DNA of 64,000 bases from Sinobacterium caligoides (lineage in GTDB: Bacteria > Pseudomonadota > Gammaproteobacteria > Pseudomonadales > Sinobacteriaceae): positions 1,302,001 through 1,366,000 of the forward strand of contig NZ_RKHR01000003.1 in NCBI RefSeq assembly GCF_003752585.1, read 5' to 3'. A program made the position numbers and the translations under genes. Below are positions 35,855 through 44,770 of the stretch, in pieces. Position 1 is the stretch's first letter; each line of letters opens with the position of its first letter. The notes beneath the pieces are model-generated. The model was not told the origin of the DNA, made no database searches, and saw nothing but the letters and a program-made list of their open reading frames with translations.

Positions 35855-36294
35855 TTCATTATTCCTGGCAGGCTACTAACATCTTCGTTGTAGCGCTTAA
35901 TCGTCAAAGAAAAACAAATCTTTTTAGCTTCACCGTTGGGGTAAAAATGGTTATCTGACTGATCAATCTTCTCGATAAACCAACGACCAAATAACAATCC
36001 TTTAGCATTGATCAGTGGCAGCGCGACGCCTAAACTAGCAGATAAACGCAGTGCTGATAGGCTGATACGCTCGCCTTTATACTGAGGATAAATCGTCCCG
36101 TTTAAGTTAACGGTCTGCTCTCCCGGCCCCATATATTGGTAAGAAGGCCCGCCAATACCCACATGTTTAAAGCTACTACGATTAAGTCGCTTTTGCTCGG
36201 CCCACTGGTAGCTTGCCGTGTGCTGCAACTGCTCATAACTCGCAGTATTAATATAAAATGGAAAAACACCCAACGTCATCATGACTCTACTCAT
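35851..36294 (-). CDS. Tail protein U
   Basis: A 147-residue gpU homologue. Characteristic parts are MMTLGVFPFYINTASYEQLQ, the core RVGGPSYQYMGPGEQTVNLNGTIYP-like stretch (here IGGPSYQYMGPGEQT) and LLFGRWFIEKIDQSDNHFYPNG. In P2-like tails gpU is a baseplate/tail-completion component. GGAG lies eight bases before the ATG. It overlaps the gpX gene. Confidence 0.88.
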   Translation of the reverse strand: MSRVMMTLGVFPFYINTASYEQLQHTASYQWAEQKRLNRSSFKHVGIGGPSYQYMGPGEQTVNLNGTIYPQYKGERISLSALRLSASLGVALPLINAKGLLFGRWFIEKIDQSDNHFYPNGEAKKICFSLTIKRYNEDVSSLPGIMK

Positions 36295-36338
36295 ACATAA
36301 ACTCCGTGTAAAACCTTTACTAAATCACCAGTAACACA

Positions 36339-37397
36339 TCAGAAAGGTTCATATAACTCCGTTGACATGGAATTAGAGAGAGTGCTTTTTGTTGCCACCC
36401 TCTGTAATCCATCGTTAATGATATCGCTAATATGTTCCGAGCCAATATGACTACTCAGCCCTGCTACCTGTCTCGAAAGCTCTAACATATGCTTCTGTAG
36501 TAACTTCCTGTTAGATTCAATATATCCCTTAATGTTTTTGTCTAAAACTTTAAAATCAGCATTAATTTTATTACTCTGAACCTCGGCCCTAGATGCTTTT
36601 ATAGTACTGAGATAACGCTCGTAAAAACTATCATTAGAACCCTGATTAAATCGACTAGCATAATTCGAACTACGCCCCAGCAACTTTTCATTAACACCAT
36701 GATTTTCATTATTGCTATAGTGCGAATTCGACTTGACCATTGAGCTAAAAAAACTCTGGCGATAATCCCCCACCAGATTACTTGGTAACATAGCAGAATA
36801 GATTGACGAAAATAACGGCGAAGTTACTTTTTTAGCGCTTTGAACAGTCGCCTCAAAGCCTCCTCCGATAGTCAAAGAATTAGCGAAGGCTTGCCGCTTA
36901 ATACTTTTGCGCTGATCACAATACAAACCTTCAACCTGATGACGATTTATCGAGTCTCTTTGATCGGCTGCTCTAGAAACACGGACTGGCGAACTCATCA
37001 AAAACTTACTTTCCTTAGCGAGGCCGGCAACTTTAGTTGTATCCGCTTTATCGACCAACGGCCAACTAACCACGTTTTCAACAACATTATTATTTATGAT
37101 ATTAGCATGAACAACACTACTTATAGGGCAGCTTTTTCCTGTATCAACAAGCGACTTACTGTAATAACTCACCTTCATTTCAGTTAATTTATTGAACATA
37201 TTACTAACCGTTCGCGCTGCCGCCTTACTCACCTCCGACGGAGACAGCAACTTATCATGCTTTCGAGAAAAATCGTCTAAAAAAGCTATCTCACGATTCC
37301 GAACAAGGGACATAAAACGACGGTAACCATCACTCCTCAACGCTATCGCATTAAAACTTACAAAACCTTTACTGACACAAAAATGATTTGCTCTCAT
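36339..37397 (-). CDS. Candidate short tape-measure protein
   Basis: A 352-residue protein in the position of P2 gpT, right after E/E' and before U. It is Ser/Lys/Asn-rich and mainly helical by eye, ending with a heptad-like stretch (KNIKGYIESNRKLLQKHMLELSRQ is split around residue 290) and no obvious hydrophobic transmembrane block. Real sequence similarity to tape measures is weak. I use the ATG at 37397 with AGGTGA ten bases upstream; a GTG at 37433 overlapping the E' stop (TAGTG) is the alternative. P2 T is 815 residues, so this would make a much shorter tail. Confidence 0.6.
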   Translation of the reverse strand: MRANHFCVSKGFVSFNAIALRSDGYRRFMSLVRNREIAFLDDFSRKHDKLLSPSEVSKAAARTVSNMFNKLTEMKVSYYSKSLVDTGKSCPISSVVHANIINNNVVENVVSWPLVDKADTTKVAGLAKESKFLMSSPVRVSRAADQRDSINRHQVEGLYCDQRKSIKRQAFANSLTIGGGFEATVQSAKKVTSPLFSSIYSAMLPSNLVGDYRQSFFSSMVKSNSHYSNNENHGVNEKLLGRSSNYASRFNQGSNDSFYERYLSTIKASRAEVQSNKINADFKVLDKNIKGYIESNRKLLQKHMLELSRQVAGLSSHIGSEHISDIINDGLQRVATKSTLSNSMSTELYEPF

Positions 37398-37432
37398 ATT
37401 TAATAGCTCACCTAAAAAATCGGAAACCCGCA

Positions 37433-37827
37433 CTAGCCATCATGGAGTTTCAAGTCCAATTTTTCTGCGCAATCAAGCCAGGCAACAATCTCCTGGTCAT
37501 CTAACTTCTGCAAATCACTTAATGACCAGCCGGTACGATCAGACAATATCAATACGACCTCACGCAACTGCGAGGTCGCTAAGATAAAAAATCGCTTAAT
37601 GCCTCCTGCAGTTTAAGGTAGTCAACCATATCTAAATCTTCAGCGTACTCGGGAGCAAGCTCACACAGGTTGGCTAGCAGCCTTAATTCTTTTTCCATCT
37701 CAGTACCCTGACTTCTTTCTGAAATCAAACGATCCCTAACAGTTGGCCGACGCATATGAAGCTCAGTAATCACTTCTCCATGACAAGTAATAGGGTAACT
37801 CAGTGTAATATTTACATCTGTAGACAT
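37433..37827 (-). CDS. Tail assembly chaperone E-E' frameshift product
   Basis: A -1 slip at the heptamer T TTT TTA (37585-37591) joins the first 81 codons of gene E to a 50-codon extension, giving 131 residues. The extension reads ILATSQLREVVLIL, then SLSDLQKLDDQEIVAW, the GpE' pattern of P2. Six bases after the heptamer a 7-bp stem CGACCTC / GAGGTCG with a 10-base loop forms (37555-37578), a standard stimulator. The product ends at TAG 37433-37435. Such long forms chaperone the tape measure during tail assembly. Confidence 0.85.
37579..37827 (-). CDS. Tail assembly protein E (short form)
   Basis: An 82-residue P2 gpE-type protein (LSYPITCHGEVITELHMRRPTVRDRL at the start, then ELRLLANLCELAPE and a short acidic C terminus). 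It is the zero-frame product; a minority of ribosomes would shift near its end to make E-E'. AAGGATG precedes the ATG. It follows the second tube gene. Confidence 0.88.
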   Translation of the reverse strand: MSTDVNITLSYPITCHGEVITELHMRRPTVRDRLISERSQGTEMEKELRLLANLCELAPEYAEDLDMVDYLKLQEALSDFLS

Positions 37828-37875
37828 AACAACATCCTTATATATTTATAAAAACAAACTTACCAATTAATCGAG

Positions 37876-38367
37876 CTAAAAAAAGTCACCATCAGCGACA
37901 TGCCTTGTCATATTATCAACATCGATATCAACAATGACTGCGTCATCCAGCTTTAGACAATAGCTACGTAGAGAGAAAGAAGCGGTTAAAGTAGCAACAC
38001 CACCGACTCTCCAACTCCCCATATCCAAAGACTGACATAGACCTGACATTTGAATATAGACAGATGACATGCCACCTTCGCCATCAGAGAAGCTCCCTCT
38101 GAACTTCAAATCCACATTTCGATCCGATCCGTTTTTACTCGACGTCAGACCAAAACACTTAATAACCTCAGCGTCATACTCCAACAGGGTAAACTCGCAC
38201 TCTAATCGCTCCATGCCGATATCCATCATGGCAGGCGTATCTAGCCCTCCGAGCTGAAACTCTTCACTTTTCAATGATAACTTAGGTAAAACTATCTCTG
38301 AAACACGACCCGCGTAGCCAAATTTACCGACGACAAGGTTAAAATTTTTCAATATCTTAGGGAGCAT
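37876..38367 (-). CDS. Tail tube protein FII, second paralogue
   Basis: A 163-residue tube protein starting MLPKILKNFNLVVGKFGYAG, closely parallel to the preceding gene (shared starts, GMERLECEFTLLEYDAEVI and SFSLRSYCLKLDDAVIVDID). It belongs to the P2 FII major-tube family, whose hexamers stack under the sheath. A good GAGGAAAT site precedes the ATG. Having two FII genes is unusual for P2-like tails; one may be specialised for the baseplate or tail end. Confidence 0.88.
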   Translation of the reverse strand: MLPKILKNFNLVVGKFGYAGRVSEIVLPKLSLKSEEFQLGGLDTPAMMDIGMERLECEFTLLEYDAEVIKCFGLTSSKNGSDRNVDLKFRGSFSDGEGGMSSVYIQMSGLCQSLDMGSWRVGGVATLTASFSLRSYCLKLDDAVIVDIDVDNMTRHVADGDFF

Positions 38368-38397
38368 TTAATTTCCTCAGGCTAGTAGAAAGCTTTA

Positions 38398-38898
38398 CTA
38401 AATACCAATGGCATCACGAGTTGTTGCCAACTGATCGACACCATTAATGATGCGCTTCATATTCAGCACGTCTACTTCTACCAGGTCTTTTCCACCTATA
38501 CTCAACTTGTAGTATCTCAAGCTAACATTTACCTTTAGAGAGGTTTTTTCGCCCGCCTTCCACTTACCAAAATCGACCTCACTCCAAGCTCCATGCAGCG
38601 TTACCACCATAGGGGTCACACCTTCCTCATTATCCAGCGCACCGCGTATCTTCAGGCTTACCTGCGCACCATCACCAAGGCCAAAGTGGGAAATACTGTT
38701 AACGTCGTATTCACTCAGTGTAAATTGACAGGTTAGCTTTTTCATGCCCATATCAATATCGATTGGAGCATCCATACCCGCAGCACTGATCTCTGCAGTA
38801 TGTAAGCCTAATTTTGGCAAACTCAGCTCATCAACAATACCGGCATAACCAACGCCATCGACAAACAAATTAAAGTTTTTAAGAACCTTGGGGATCAT
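38398..38898 (-). CDS. Tail tube protein FII, first paralogue
   Basis: A 166-residue P2 FII-type tube protein. MIPKVLKNFNLFVDGVGYAG at the start, GMKKLTCQFTLSEYDVNSI near 55 and VNVSLRYYKLSIGGKDLVEVD near the end are family features. Its ATG overlaps the sheath stop by four bases, which ties its translation to the sheath. It is probably the main tube subunit because it directly follows FI. Confidence 0.9.
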   Translation of the reverse strand: MIPKVLKNFNLFVDGVGYAGIVDELSLPKLGLHTAEISAAGMDAPIDIDMGMKKLTCQFTLSEYDVNSISHFGLGDGAQVSLKIRGALDNEEGVTPMVVTLHGAWSEVDFGKWKAGEKTSLKVNVSLRYYKLSIGGKDLVEVDVLNMKRIINGVDQLATTRDAIGI

Positions 38899-40274
38899 GC
38901 GAATATCTCCTCTAAATAATCATTGACTAAACTGCTACGGAAAGTGATATGTTCTGCAGGGAATGGTGGCGTAAAATCAAAGTCGAAATAGACTCTGCCC
39001 GCCGCTATTTCTGCAGGCGTATTCATCTCTGGGTCAGCCCAGCAGTTACCATCAATGATGGCGCCCTTAGCTTTCAAAGATCGCAGATAATTATTCACAC
39101 TACCTGTCACATCATCGATATAGGTTTTATTAATATTACGATCTATCGCCCAAAGATGAGCTCGCTGCAAGGCATCGTTAATAAGGTCCGCGGTACGACG
39201 TACACTAATAAACTGCCATTTTGGGTCACTAGAACAGCTATGATTACCCCAAAGACGGTAGCCATCTTGGCGAATAATCGTCGCCACATCCTGTTCATTT
39301 AACAAGTTAGCGCGTGCGGTCTTATCACCCAGTGCAAAGTCGATAGGTCGCGACGTGCCGCTAATCCCTCTTATTGGCCTATTTGATGGGCTCCACCAAA
39401 AACCGCGCTCATGATCTGACTTTGTAATAACACCGGCTACATAAGGTGATGCTGGCTTCTTACTCTCTTTTTTTGTTTTGCTATCGTAAACAGTCACCCA
39501 AGGGTCAACAAGATAGAGTCGCGCGCTATCAAAGCTCTTCCTATAGTCAATCGCCTCGCTATCCGTTCCGCCAGGGCCATCCGCTATCACAATGCCTCGT
39601 AACTTATCCGCTACCTGGATCAAGCTATCTGTAACACTCTTAATTTGCGTATAGCCAGGAGCAAGTAACAGCCGCGGGGCTATATGCACAACACTCTCTG
39701 CCCCCATTAATGCCTGTATGCCTGTGTATTCGCCCTCTTGGTTGACTGCCCCCTCTATTTCATCTTGGCTTACCTTCGTTGGATCAACTACCGTATAGGC
39801 TATCTTAAGTGTCTCTGGCGTATTGATGGGGCTGCCTTCTATCGCCGTCACCAAACCACTGGCACTGTCAAAGTGATAGTCTTCACCTAAAACATATTCC
39901 GCCGGATGATCAGCCGCGGTGATCTTGACATCATAAGCGTAGTTATCGTTTAGAATTAACTCGCCCTTAACCAGCTTATAATCTGCCTCAGGTTTTTCTT
40001 CGCTATGCATCGATGGATCAAGTACGTTAATCACAACGACAACAGCACCTGTCTGATCGAATATTGAATCTAACGCACTAGGTATACTGCAATCACCACC
40101 TAGACCACCAAACTTTTCTATCGCCTCTTTCCTCGATCCTGCAATAACCGTCGGGATATTAACCGGACCTATTGGCGCCGTGCCAACTAAACCGATAACA
40201 GATGAAGACGAGGTTTCGATCGGTCTCGCTCCTCCATTTAACTCGACTATCTCCACCCCATGTAAAAAACTCAT
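38895..40274 (-). CDS. Contractile tail sheath protein FI
   Basis: A 459-residue sheath protein like P2 FI. It begins FLHGVEIVELNGGARPIETSSSSVIGLVGTAP, a typical sheath N terminus, and contains LYLVDPWVTVYDSKTKK, SPYVAGVITKSDHERGFWWSPSN and GYRLWGNHSCSSDP, ending in the conserved FDFTPPFPAEHITFRSSL. It forms the contracting outer layer that drives the tube into a target cell. An AAGGAG site precedes the start. Confidence 0.95.
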   Translation of the reverse strand: MSFLHGVEIVELNGGARPIETSSSSVIGLVGTAPIGPVNIPTVIAGSRKEAIEKFGGLGGDCSIPSALDSIFDQTGAVVVVINVLDPSMHSEEKPEADYKLVKGELILNDNYAYDVKITAADHPAEYVLGEDYHFDSASGLVTAIEGSPINTPETLKIAYTVVDPTKVSQDEIEGAVNQEGEYTGIQALMGAESVVHIAPRLLLAPGYTQIKSVTDSLIQVADKLRGIVIADGPGGTDSEAIDYRKSFDSARLYLVDPWVTVYDSKTKKESKKPASPYVAGVITKSDHERGFWWSPSNRPIRGISGTSRPIDFALGDKTARANLLNEQDVATIIRQDGYRLWGNHSCSSDPKWQFISVRRTADLINDALQRAHLWAIDRNINKTYIDDVTGSVNNYLRSLKAKGAIIDGNCWADPEMNTPAEIAAGRVYFDFDFTPPFPAEHITFRSSLVNDYLEEIFA

Positions 40275-40363
40275 AATTATCTCCTTACTACATCATTAAA
40301 CATGCCATCCAGGCACAGGTGTAAAGCCTATACTTACTTCCTATAGGCGATCATTACTAAAAA

Positions 40364-42844
40364 TTAAAAATTTCTTCGAGATGACATTTCTTTACGAATA
40401 AACATCACATCTACTTCCCAGTCAGCACCATCATGATGAGTATGCAGCAGACTGTAGATATACCATTGACCATTCGAAATCAACATTTGAACACCCATAA
40501 ATCTCCCAGATCCATCCTCCTGAATATCTGCTACACCGGTATCGAAACCAGTAATGACGGCATTCCATTCACCTGGAGGCCAATCAGACGTATCCCTGTT
40601 TTCCCCACTCTTAAATCGTACAATCTCGATAGGCGTTCGATTATTCATTGTTAAAGAGTTAGTGATATTGCTATTCTGTGCAACATGACCATTTGATACC
40701 ACATCAACAAAGTTCGATCGGCTCGATGGCTGCACATAATAGTTGCCATTTTTCTTGTCAACAAAGCGATCTGCCAACACATCACCATCTTTAATATGTC
40801 CCTGATTCAGCCCCTTGTCTTCCGACTGATCATCACCTACATGCAGGCGTTTCATGCTGCCATAGCCAGCGACATTGAGGTGAAGCGATGTGTTTGTGCC
40901 AGTATTAAGCCCCAGTCTTTTAGCAACAACATCTCCATTGACATCCAAAAGATGCGATGGCGTCACAGTGCCTACACCAACATTACCGCCCGCAGTAATA
41001 TGAAAACGTTCCTTATCCTTGCCCAGCTCAGCCGTCGTCTTGAGGGTAATACCCCCTCTTATCGTGGCATGGTTGACTAACTCGAGTGCATTGTCGGCCT
41101 GTCGAATGCTACTAGAATCATAGCCCCCATCTTGCCTAAAGATAATTGAAGCATTATCGCCCTCATTATTATCATCGGTATCTGATTCTAGTATTAACTT
41201 GCAGTCGCCCGCATCACCACTGGATATATGTAGGTTAGCCTTCGGATTATCAGTGCCAATACCCACGCTATTACCAACTGATAAGCTTTCTTTAACACTC
41301 ACCTTTCCTTCTGCACTAATATTCATTCTTTCGACGGCATTATCGATATTTTGGTCGTTAGCCGTTTTGAAAATAATGCCTCCTACACGATCTTGATAAC
41401 GCTCAGCGGCATTGGATATGATCAACTCATTATCCGCCTGCTTAATATTAGAACGATCAAACCCGCCATCCTGTCTGAATAGTATTGAAGGGGTATCTGC
41501 TTCATTATTATTATCAGTGTCCGCCTCCAAAATAACATCACAAGAACCATTTTTTGCGCTTGATATATGCAAAGCCCCCTGTGGTGATATTGTACCAACG
41601 CCAATTCTCGAGCCATCTTGATTAGAAACACCTTTCACCGCGGAGTCACCAACGCAACCAACAAAATGATAATTAGACAGTTCACCACCAACTGCACCAC
41701 TCCCAACAGCACCAGCTTTGGTTGCTTGACAGTCTGTGATCGTTAAGTTCGCCAATAGCGCATTAGCCACACCGCCACCATTGTCGGCACTATTGGAGAT
41801 AATATATTGCGCCTGCAAATAACGGTTTTCCCCTCGTACGGCGTAAATCCCCCCGCCTAACGCCGTGTTATTATCATTGTGAATCTTGTGATTAATAACA
41901 TGACAGTTAAGCTGGCAGTGATCAGCATGATCAAGATAGAAAGCACCACCGCTACCGCTACCAACCAATGTGCCGCCTAGGCTGTTTACACCACCACGGC
42001 CATCAAAACTCCAACCTTCTAGTAAAACACCATCAACAGGGTGATCCATCGAACCTACGAAAACCTTAATATCTGCTGAACTTTTGATAACAACGGTGTC
42101 ATAGGGGTTAAAGCCAATAATGCAAACACCGCTTCGCAGCACGATACTATTCTTGAGTATATAGGCAGGCCGGCCATTGTAACTATTGTGCGCCTCGTCA
42201 CCCACGCCTCCCCATGCCCCGCAACTAATCTCGCCCTCCTTAGTACCTTGTATTGGGCTCAACACAATAGTCGTATTTTCTTCAACGACCGTTTTATCCC
42301 CCTGGTTGAATAGTTGATCGAACTGATATTGGGTATGAATTTTTACTGTATTTTCACCCAACAAGAGATTATCACGTGCCACGGGTAAAGGTAGCGCCAG
42401 ATTAGAGTCGCCATCGATCACAACCGCATCGGCGGAAACTCCAGATAACGTAATATCAAAGGCCAACAGAAAGTCAGTCCCTAATACTTTCTGCGCTATT
42501 TTATCTTGCTCCGACGCGTAAATGGCAAACAGCGTACCATCTGACAAATAAAAGCCTACTTCATAAATATCATAATTATGGTTAGGTGGATTGCCTGATC
42601 GCTCATTAACAATCGCTGTGATGTGTAATTGATTGTGCTTACTTCCTATCAATTCACCGCCACTAACTTCGACACGATGCAACTCAGATTTTAAAGAGGC
42701 TTGTGTATCAAGTGCTTTATAGCCACCCGGAACACCATCACCAACCCCAACATGGGTTATTTTTACTTTAAAGCCATTTTCTTGTGCGTTGATCATTGCC
42801 GTAATACCGGCTTTTGTAATCAACGGCTGTATAATTACACTCAT
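40364..42844 (-). CDS. Tail fibre protein H
   Basis: An 826-residue fibre. Residues 1-~155 match the P2 gpH-type base-attachment domain (ITKAGITAMINAQENGFKVKITHVGVGDG; YDIYEVGFYLSDGTLFAIYAS). Residues ~200-405 look like a right-handed beta-helix with Gly/Asn-rich rungs. Two ~115-residue repeats start VGTISPQGALHISS (~413) and IGTDNPKANLHISS (~525), with a third partial start at ~620. The C-terminal ~170 residues are a presumed receptor-binding tip. No separate fibre-assembly chaperone gene follows. This protein should decide target range. Confidence 0.88.
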   Translation of the reverse strand: MSVIIQPLITKAGITAMINAQENGFKVKITHVGVGDGVPGGYKALDTQASLKSELHRVEVSGGELIGSKHNQLHITAIVNERSGNPPNHNYDIYEVGFYLSDGTLFAIYASEQDKIAQKVLGTDFLLAFDITLSGVSADAVVIDGDSNLALPLPVARDNLLLGENTVKIHTQYQFDQLFNQGDKTVVEENTTIVLSPIQGTKEGEISCGAWGGVGDEAHNSYNGRPAYILKNSIVLRSGVCIIGFNPYDTVVIKSSADIKVFVGSMDHPVDGVLLEGWSFDGRGGVNSLGGTLVGSGSGGAFYLDHADHCQLNCHVINHKIHNDNNTALGGGIYAVRGENRYLQAQYIISNSADNGGGVANALLANLTITDCQATKAGAVGSGAVGGELSNYHFVGCVGDSAVKGVSNQDGSRIGVGTISPQGALHISSAKNGSCDVILEADTDNNNEADTPSILFRQDGGFDRSNIKQADNELIISNAAERYQDRVGGIIFKTANDQNIDNAVERMNISAEGKVSVKESLSVGNSVGIGTDNPKANLHISSGDAGDCKLILESDTDDNNEGDNASIIFRQDGGYDSSSIRQADNALELVNHATIRGGITLKTTAELGKDKERFHITAGGNVGVGTVTPSHLLDVNGDVVAKRLGLNTGTNTSLHLNVAGYGSMKRLHVGDDQSEDKGLNQGHIKDGDVLADRFVDKKNGNYYVQPSSRSNFVDVVSNGHVAQNSNITNSLTMNNRTPIEIVRFKSGENRDTSDWPPGEWNAVITGFDTGVADIQEDGSGRFMGVQMLISNGQWYIYSLLHTHHDGADWEVDVMFIRKEMSSRRNF

Positions 42845-42889
42845 ATTAATCCTTTAATTTATTCAGCTTTCATTTCACGAAATTATTTA

Positions 42890-43816
42890 CTACTTTGGGA
42901 GTGTAGCGATCATGTTGAGATGTAAATACTCCAACACCCCCACTCTTGGCACCATAGTGATATCGGCAGATTGAACCATGGTAATCACTAATTTATAGCG
43001 GCTTCTCGCCGGCTTAATTCGATCGATAATACGCCTAAGATCTGCCTCCAACTGCTCATTTGACCCACCTGCATAACCCCCATTGAGAATTAGCTCAATG
43101 CCGAAATAATACGGTTTCTTAATTACTGCACCGGGCTCCCAGGCTTCCGTTATCTTTGTTTCAATACCTATCGACTGCAATGCCCGTTTTATAGAACCAA
43201 CAGTTCCCTTGTGCTTATGCACTGACGCATTGTTGCGAATAATATTTCGTCGGTTAATCGACTCAGACATCGCGTCATTGATATTGACATACCAATTATC
43301 AACCGAAACACCATCAGCCAGCCAAGGCAGAAAGTTGTCAGGGCACTGCGAGGGAGACCAAAGTTTCACCAGCTCAACCGGTAACTGGCTGACCCTCTGT
43401 GTCAACTGTGCTAGAGCCTTTTCTAGGTGGCTTGCGTTCGGCGGAAGTAGTGACTCCTCGCTCCAAAGAACCCGACTACAGTAGAGAATTTGTTCATTGT
43501 TATTCTCTAAATAAACGAGCACACTTCTCGCCCCTAGCGGTAGCCTATCCCCCGAAAACACAATATTAATTGGCAGATCGAAAGCCTTTCTGCCATTTTT
43601 GTCAAAAGAATCAAAGGAAAAGTATTGAAAACATTCGCCTACTATCTCCCCAGATTCATCGCCCCAATATAGATAGTAAGCCGTGACATCATACTCATTC
43701 GTTACTAGCGGCGTAATCGCAATCTCACCAGTTATTATTCCGTTCAAAATATGTAGCTCTTTGAACACAATAACATCATCAACTGCCGTAATAGCTTGCT
43801 TTATATTTATCGTCAT
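42890..43816 (-). CDS. Tail protein I
   Basis: A 308-residue baseplate protein of the P2 gpI type. LPPNASHLEKALAQLTQRVSQLPVELVKLWSP near residue 130 and PDNFLPWLADGVSVDNWY near 160 are family marks, followed by KHKGTVGSIKRALQSIGIETKITEAW and the C-terminal IKPARSRY. It is longer than P2 gpI (176) because ~125 N-terminal residues precede the conserved part. Start at ATG 43816; an upstream TTG lies in the gpJ gene. Confidence 0.88.
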   Translation of the reverse strand: MTINIKQAITAVDDVIVFKELHILNGIITGEIAITPLVTNEYDVTAYYLYWGDESGEIVGECFQYFSFDSFDKNGRKAFDLPINIVFSGDRLPLGARSVLVYLENNNEQILYCSRVLWSEESLLPPNASHLEKALAQLTQRVSQLPVELVKLWSPSQCPDNFLPWLADGVSVDNWYVNINDAMSESINRRNIIRNNASVHKHKGTVGSIKRALQSIGIETKITEAWEPGAVIKKPYYFGIELILNGGYAGGSNEQLEADLRRIIDRIKPARSRYKLVITMVQSADITMVPRVGVLEYLHLNMIATLPK

Positions 43817-43818
43817 GA

Positions 43819-44727
43819 TCAAACACCAGCGACAATAGAGAAACTTTCTTTTGAACTGTAATCACAGTACAACGCCTCGGATGCTGAAACTAAACAGTCA
43901 GCAGCCGGGGATTTAAGCAACACATTACTCACACCGGGGCGGTAGAGTGCGGCATATAGACCTGCGATAGTAATAGGCCTCCCTAAGAACTGCTGGTCAT
44001 CCAGATATTCGCTAACTGCACTCTTCGATCGAGTTAAAACCTCTTCCACATTAATGCCAGGGTTAAAATACAACTCGGCATCGAGTTTAAAGTCTTTCAC
44101 CGTCGCAGGCAGTACATTGACCTTATCCGTAATTGGCCGAACGTCATCGTCGTTGAGCTGATTGACTACGGCATCCAATATCTCTTGCTTCGGCAGGCCA
44201 TTATCCTCTCTTGATAACACCCATACAGTCACCTCACCTTCTTTCAGAGAGTCAACATAGACGTCTTTGACTCTAGCGTCCGCGTATTTTGCGTGTGCGA
44301 TATAAGCACCGCGCGGCCCTGCCGTACTGGCGCCCTCAAAAGCATAAAGGGTATTCTTGCGTAAGCTCTCATCATCTTCGTAGATAGCCATTACTGGAGG
44401 CGATGAATCTGCATCTTCTGGAATCAGCACCCTTCTCTCCACCCCAACCAGTGCAGCAAGGTTTTCTAAATTCGTCCCCGTCGCAGTCGTTAGCATCACC
44501 TGTCTTACCGCCTCATTAATACGCGCCCTCAAATACATTTCACGATAAGCGAAAAGCTCTAACAATTTAATTATTGGCTCACTTTCATACAAACTATCTA
44601 CTGAAATATCTGGGTATATGTCATCAAACTGATCCTTAATCGATCGAAAAACATCTTCGTAGTCAAGTGTTTCAACAATATCGGGGGCGGGTATACCGCT
44701 TAAATCAATAGCATTAAACTCATTCAT
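43819..44727 (-). CDS. Baseplate assembly protein J
   Basis: A 302-residue baseplate wedge protein, the same length as P2 gpJ. It starts MNEFNAIDLSGIPAPDIVETLDYE, the classical J beginning, and has ELFAYREMYLRARINEAVRQVMLTTATG and DVRPITDKVNVLPATVKDF. The ATG at 44727 has AAGGACG upstream; a TTG 17 codons earlier that overlaps gpV is less likely. The gene ends just before gpI. Confidence 0.93.
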   Translation of the reverse strand: MNEFNAIDLSGIPAPDIVETLDYEDVFRSIKDQFDDIYPDISVDSLYESEPIIKLLELFAYREMYLRARINEAVRQVMLTTATGTNLENLAALVGVERRVLIPEDADSSPPVMAIYEDDESLRKNTLYAFEGASTAGPRGAYIAHAKYADARVKDVYVDSLKEGEVTVWVLSREDNGLPKQEILDAVVNQLNDDDVRPITDKVNVLPATVKDFKLDAELYFNPGINVEEVLTRSKSAVSEYLDDQQFLGRPITIAGLYAALYRPGVSNVLLKSPAADCLVSASEALYCDYSSKESFSIVAGV

Positions 44728-44770
44728 AACCGTTCGTCCTTGTTTTAATAAGCCTTCGTCATTCTGCAGA

